Origin: Candidatus Omnitrophota bacterium | GTDB lineage: Bacteria; Omnitrophota; Gorgyraeia; 2-01-FULL-45-10 | Assembly (NCBI GenBank): GCA_026387165.1 | Contig: JAPLMG010000003.1 | Coordinates: 1-13,024 of the forward strand | Direction of reading: 5' to 3' | Length of the DNA: 13,024 nt | Part shown: in pieces, positions 11,473 through 13,024 of the stretch | Layout: each line of letters begins with the position of its first letter | Position numbering within the stretch: the first letter of the stretch is position 1 | Made by a program: the position numbers and the translations under genes | The notes under the pieces: model-generated | What the model saw: only the letters and a program-made list of their open reading frames with translations | Told to the model about the DNA's origin: nothing | Databases searched by the model: none

Positions 11473-13024
11473 GTGGGCAAAAGATACCTCTTTATCATTT
11501 CAGTGATAATCTTTGCCGCAGCAATTTCTTATGCTGCGGAAGTGAAAGAACCGGATCTGGCGGGAAGCTGGTACTCGGCGTCAAAAACCCAATTAGAAAA
11601 AGAGTTAAAATCCTACCTTGATGCGGCTAACCCTCCGAAAGTGGACGGCAATATTCTCGCTTTAATCGTCCCTCACGCGGGCTACGCTTATTCGGGGCCC
11701 ATTGCGGCTTACGGGTATAAAGCAATTATGGATTCCCGCTTTCGCGGGAATGACATCGTGACCGTGATTATTCTTGGGTTCAGCCACAGAAAATATTTTG
11801 ACGGCGTATCTGTTTACGGTGGAGATTCTTGGAAGACGCCTTTAGGTGAGATCGCCGTGGACACGGCCATGGCGCAGAGGATAATATCATCCAATCCCCG
11901 GTTCAGGTTTCAGAAGGAATTGTTTGATGATGAAAACTCCGTGGAGATGCAGGTGCCGTTTGTGCAGGCAGCCTTGGGAAAAATGGGACAGTCCCCTGCG
12001 GGGACAGTCCCTATTTTTCCCAAAATAGTGCCGGTTGCTTTCGGCAATCAGAATTACAGCGACGTTCACGCGCTCGCGGTAGAGCTGGCGGAGATTATAA
12101 AAGAAAGAGAAAAAGAGATTGCTTCGGCCGCTTCGCGGCCTCGCAATGACGAAGTTGTGACGCGGCCTCGCAATGACGTGTTAATAATAGCCTCGACTGA
12201 CCTTTCGCATTTTCATCCCTATCAAGACGCTAATTCCATAGATAAACGCACTATAGATACGTTAAGCAGATTAAAGGCGAAAGAATTTTATGACGAGGCT
12301 AAGATGGAGGTGTGTGAGCTGTGCGGGCTCATGCCGGTAACGACATCTTTGCTTGCAGCGGAAATGCTGGGTTATGATAAAATAAAGACATTGAAATATG
12401 CCAACTCGGGTGATATATCTGGAGATAACGCCAAAGTCGTGGGGTATGTGAGCGCGGTGCTTTATAAGGATGAGATTGCTTCGGCCGCTTCGCGGCCTCG
12501 CAATGACGGGGCGCAGAAAGTCGGATCTGATATGCTTGATGACGTCCAAAGAAAAAGACTCCTGCAAATAGCGCGAGAATCGATCACGAGCTTTGTCAAA
12601 GACGGGAAGCGCAAGACATTCACCGAAACCGACGCTGCGCTCAATAAATCTATGGGCGCGTTTGTTACGCTTCATGAAGGCGGTGAGCTGCGCGGATGCA
12701 TAGGTAATATGGTGGGCCGGGGCCCGTTATATCAGACAATAGCGGACATGGCTATAGAAGCGGCGACGGGGGATCCCCGCTTTCAAAAGCTCTCGCCGGG
12801 CGAGATCGATAAGATCAATTTAGAAATCTCGGTGCTTTCGCCCTTACAAAAGGTAAAAAACGTTGACGAGATAAAGATCCCCGGCCACGGCGTGATCGTG
12901 AAGAGCGGATTCAATAGCGGCGTCTATCTGCCGCAGGTGGCGACGGAGACGGGATGGAGCAGGGAAGAATTTTTAACGAGCCTGTGCGCTCAAAAAGCGG
13001 GCCTGAGACCGGACGCATGGAAGG
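11473..13024 (+). CDS. Exported Memo-AMMECR1 fusion (AmmeMemoRadiSam proteins B and A), C-terminus cut
   Basis: I read this frame directly from the sequence; it is open to the window edge (517 codons). An in-frame TAA at 11461 leaves GTG 11473 as the only upstream start. The N-terminus (KRYLFIISVIIFAAAISYAA) is a signal peptide with cleavage near residue 21-22. Residues 28-330 are a Memo domain with all putative metal or active-site residues: H68 in PHAGY, H105 in GFSH, D243 and H246 in TDLSHF, C284 in CGL. From about residue 350 comes an AMMECR1 domain with the hallmark LRGCIG (406-411). B and A proteins usually occur with a radical SAM partner, which would lie outside the window. Four palindromic-repeat insertions are read through in frame. 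No Shine-Dalgarno is visible. The biochemical role of the system is not established. Confidence 0.92.
   Translation, partial: MGKRYLFIISVIIFAAAISYAAEVKEPDLAGSWYSASKTQLEKELKSYLDAANPPKVDGNILALIVPHAGYAYSGPIAAYGYKAIMDSRFRGNDIVTVIILGFSHRKYFDGVSVYGGDSWKTPLGEIAVDTAMAQRIISSNPRFRFQKELFDDENSVEMQVPFVQAALGKMGQSPAGTVPIFPKIVPVAFGNQNYSDVHALAVELAEIIKEREKEIASAASRPRNDEVVTRPRNDVLIIASTDLSHFHPYQDANSIDKRTIDTLSRLKAKEFYDEAKMEVCELCGLMPVTTSLLAAEMLGYDKIKTLKYANSGDISGDNAKVVGYVSAVLYKDEIASAASRPRNDGAQKVGSDMLDDVQRKRLLQIARESITSFVKDGKRKTFTETDAALNKSMGAFVTLHEGGELRGCIGNMVGRGPLYQTIADMAIEAATGDPRFQKLSPGEIDKINLEISVLSPLQKVKNVDEIKIPGHGVIVKSGFNSGVYLPQVATETGWSREEFLTSLCAQKAGLRPDAWK
11729..11754. repeat. In-frame palindromic repeat in the Memo domain (third family)
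   Basis: ATTCCCGC-TTTC-GCGGGAAT is a perfect 8-bp hairpin, flanked by tgg and gac. It encodes DSRFRGND (residues 87-94) between the helix YGYKAI and the strand VTVIILG, a surface-loop position in Memo proteins. Confidence 0.75.
11974..12023. repeat. In-frame 50-bp inverted repeat in the Memo domain (fourth family)
   Basis: The arms TTGGGAAAAAT and ATTTTTCCCAA enclose two copies of GGGACAGTCCC around a short centre. The whole forms a near-perfect palindrome with single mismatches. It encodes about GKMGQSPAGTVPIFPK, immediately before the conserved strand IVPVAFG. Confidence 0.75.
12115..12178. repeat. In-frame palindromic repeat plus half copy in the Memo domain
   Basis: The ends match the 1396-1483 family (gagattgcttc ... 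cgcaatgacg), with a GGCCGC-TTC-GCGGCC core. A partial second copy follows (12161-12178). It encodes EIASAASRPRND and then TRPRND just before the catalytic-strand segment VLIIASTDLSHF. Confidence 0.85.
12472..12508. repeat. In-frame palindromic repeat at the Memo/AMMECR1 junction
   Basis: The 37 bp are identical to 12115-12151 and again encode EIASAASRPRND (residues 334-345). It sits exactly between the Memo and AMMECR1 domains, so it forms the inter-domain linker. Confidence 0.85.

Overview
The window looks like a chromosomal segment of an uncultivated Gram-negative bacterium. The best guess is Omnitrophota (candidate phylum OP3, PVC superphylum) or a relative. The guess rests on one very long secreted or membrane ORF made of unrelated domains joined by Ala/Pro linkers, and on interspersed palindromic repeats with 'cgtcattgcgag ... 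gaagcaatctc' ends that also sit inside genes. Base composition is moderate. This assignment is inference; no ribosomal or other marker gene is present.

Layout. (1) Positions 1-903, minus strand: a two-gene unit of an XRE-family helix-turn-helix regulator followed by an ImmA/IrrE-type HExxH metallopeptidase that runs off the left edge, with a promoter at about 876-903. (2) Positions 960-1162, plus strand: a truncated RelE/ParE-type toxin remnant, then a spacer with a terminator-like hairpin (1314-1360) and a palindromic-repeat cluster (1396-1483). (3) Positions 1498-11244: one gene for a mosaic protein of about 3,248 aa. In order it carries a signal peptide, a TraB/Tiki/ChaN-like domain, a putative HExxE domain, a CSGH-motif region with a transmembrane helix, a Hint/intein domain, a protein-kinase-like domain, a Rossmann methyltransferase-like domain, a second HExxE domain, a GNAT-like region, a GHKL ATPase-like domain, a second methyltransferase and an unknown C-terminal domain. 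(4) Positions 11245-11460: intergenic DNA packed with palindromes. (5) Position 11473 to the right edge: an exported Memo-AMMECR1 fusion (AmmeMemoRadiSam proteins B and A). It has an apparently leaderless start and four in-frame palindromic-repeat insertions.

The most striking feature lies inside the Hint domain of the giant gene. On the opposite strand is a complete small transcription unit: a near-consensus sigma70-type promoter (5418-5446), a good Shine-Dalgarno, a DUF433 antitoxin gene (5158-5394) and, one base after its stop, the first 15 codons of what looks like a DUF5615 toxin (5109-5156). The insertion occupies the place where inteins normally carry a homing endonuclease, and the giant frame stays open straight through it. 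I read this as a toxin-antitoxin cassette that jumped into an intein-like domain and was accommodated on the antisense strand.

The giant protein's predicted topology is N-terminus outside, one transmembrane helix near residue 965, then the Hint and the ATP- and SAM-dependent domains inside. This suggests that Hint activity could free a soluble catalytic C-terminal piece from the membrane. That is a hypothesis, not something the sequence proves.
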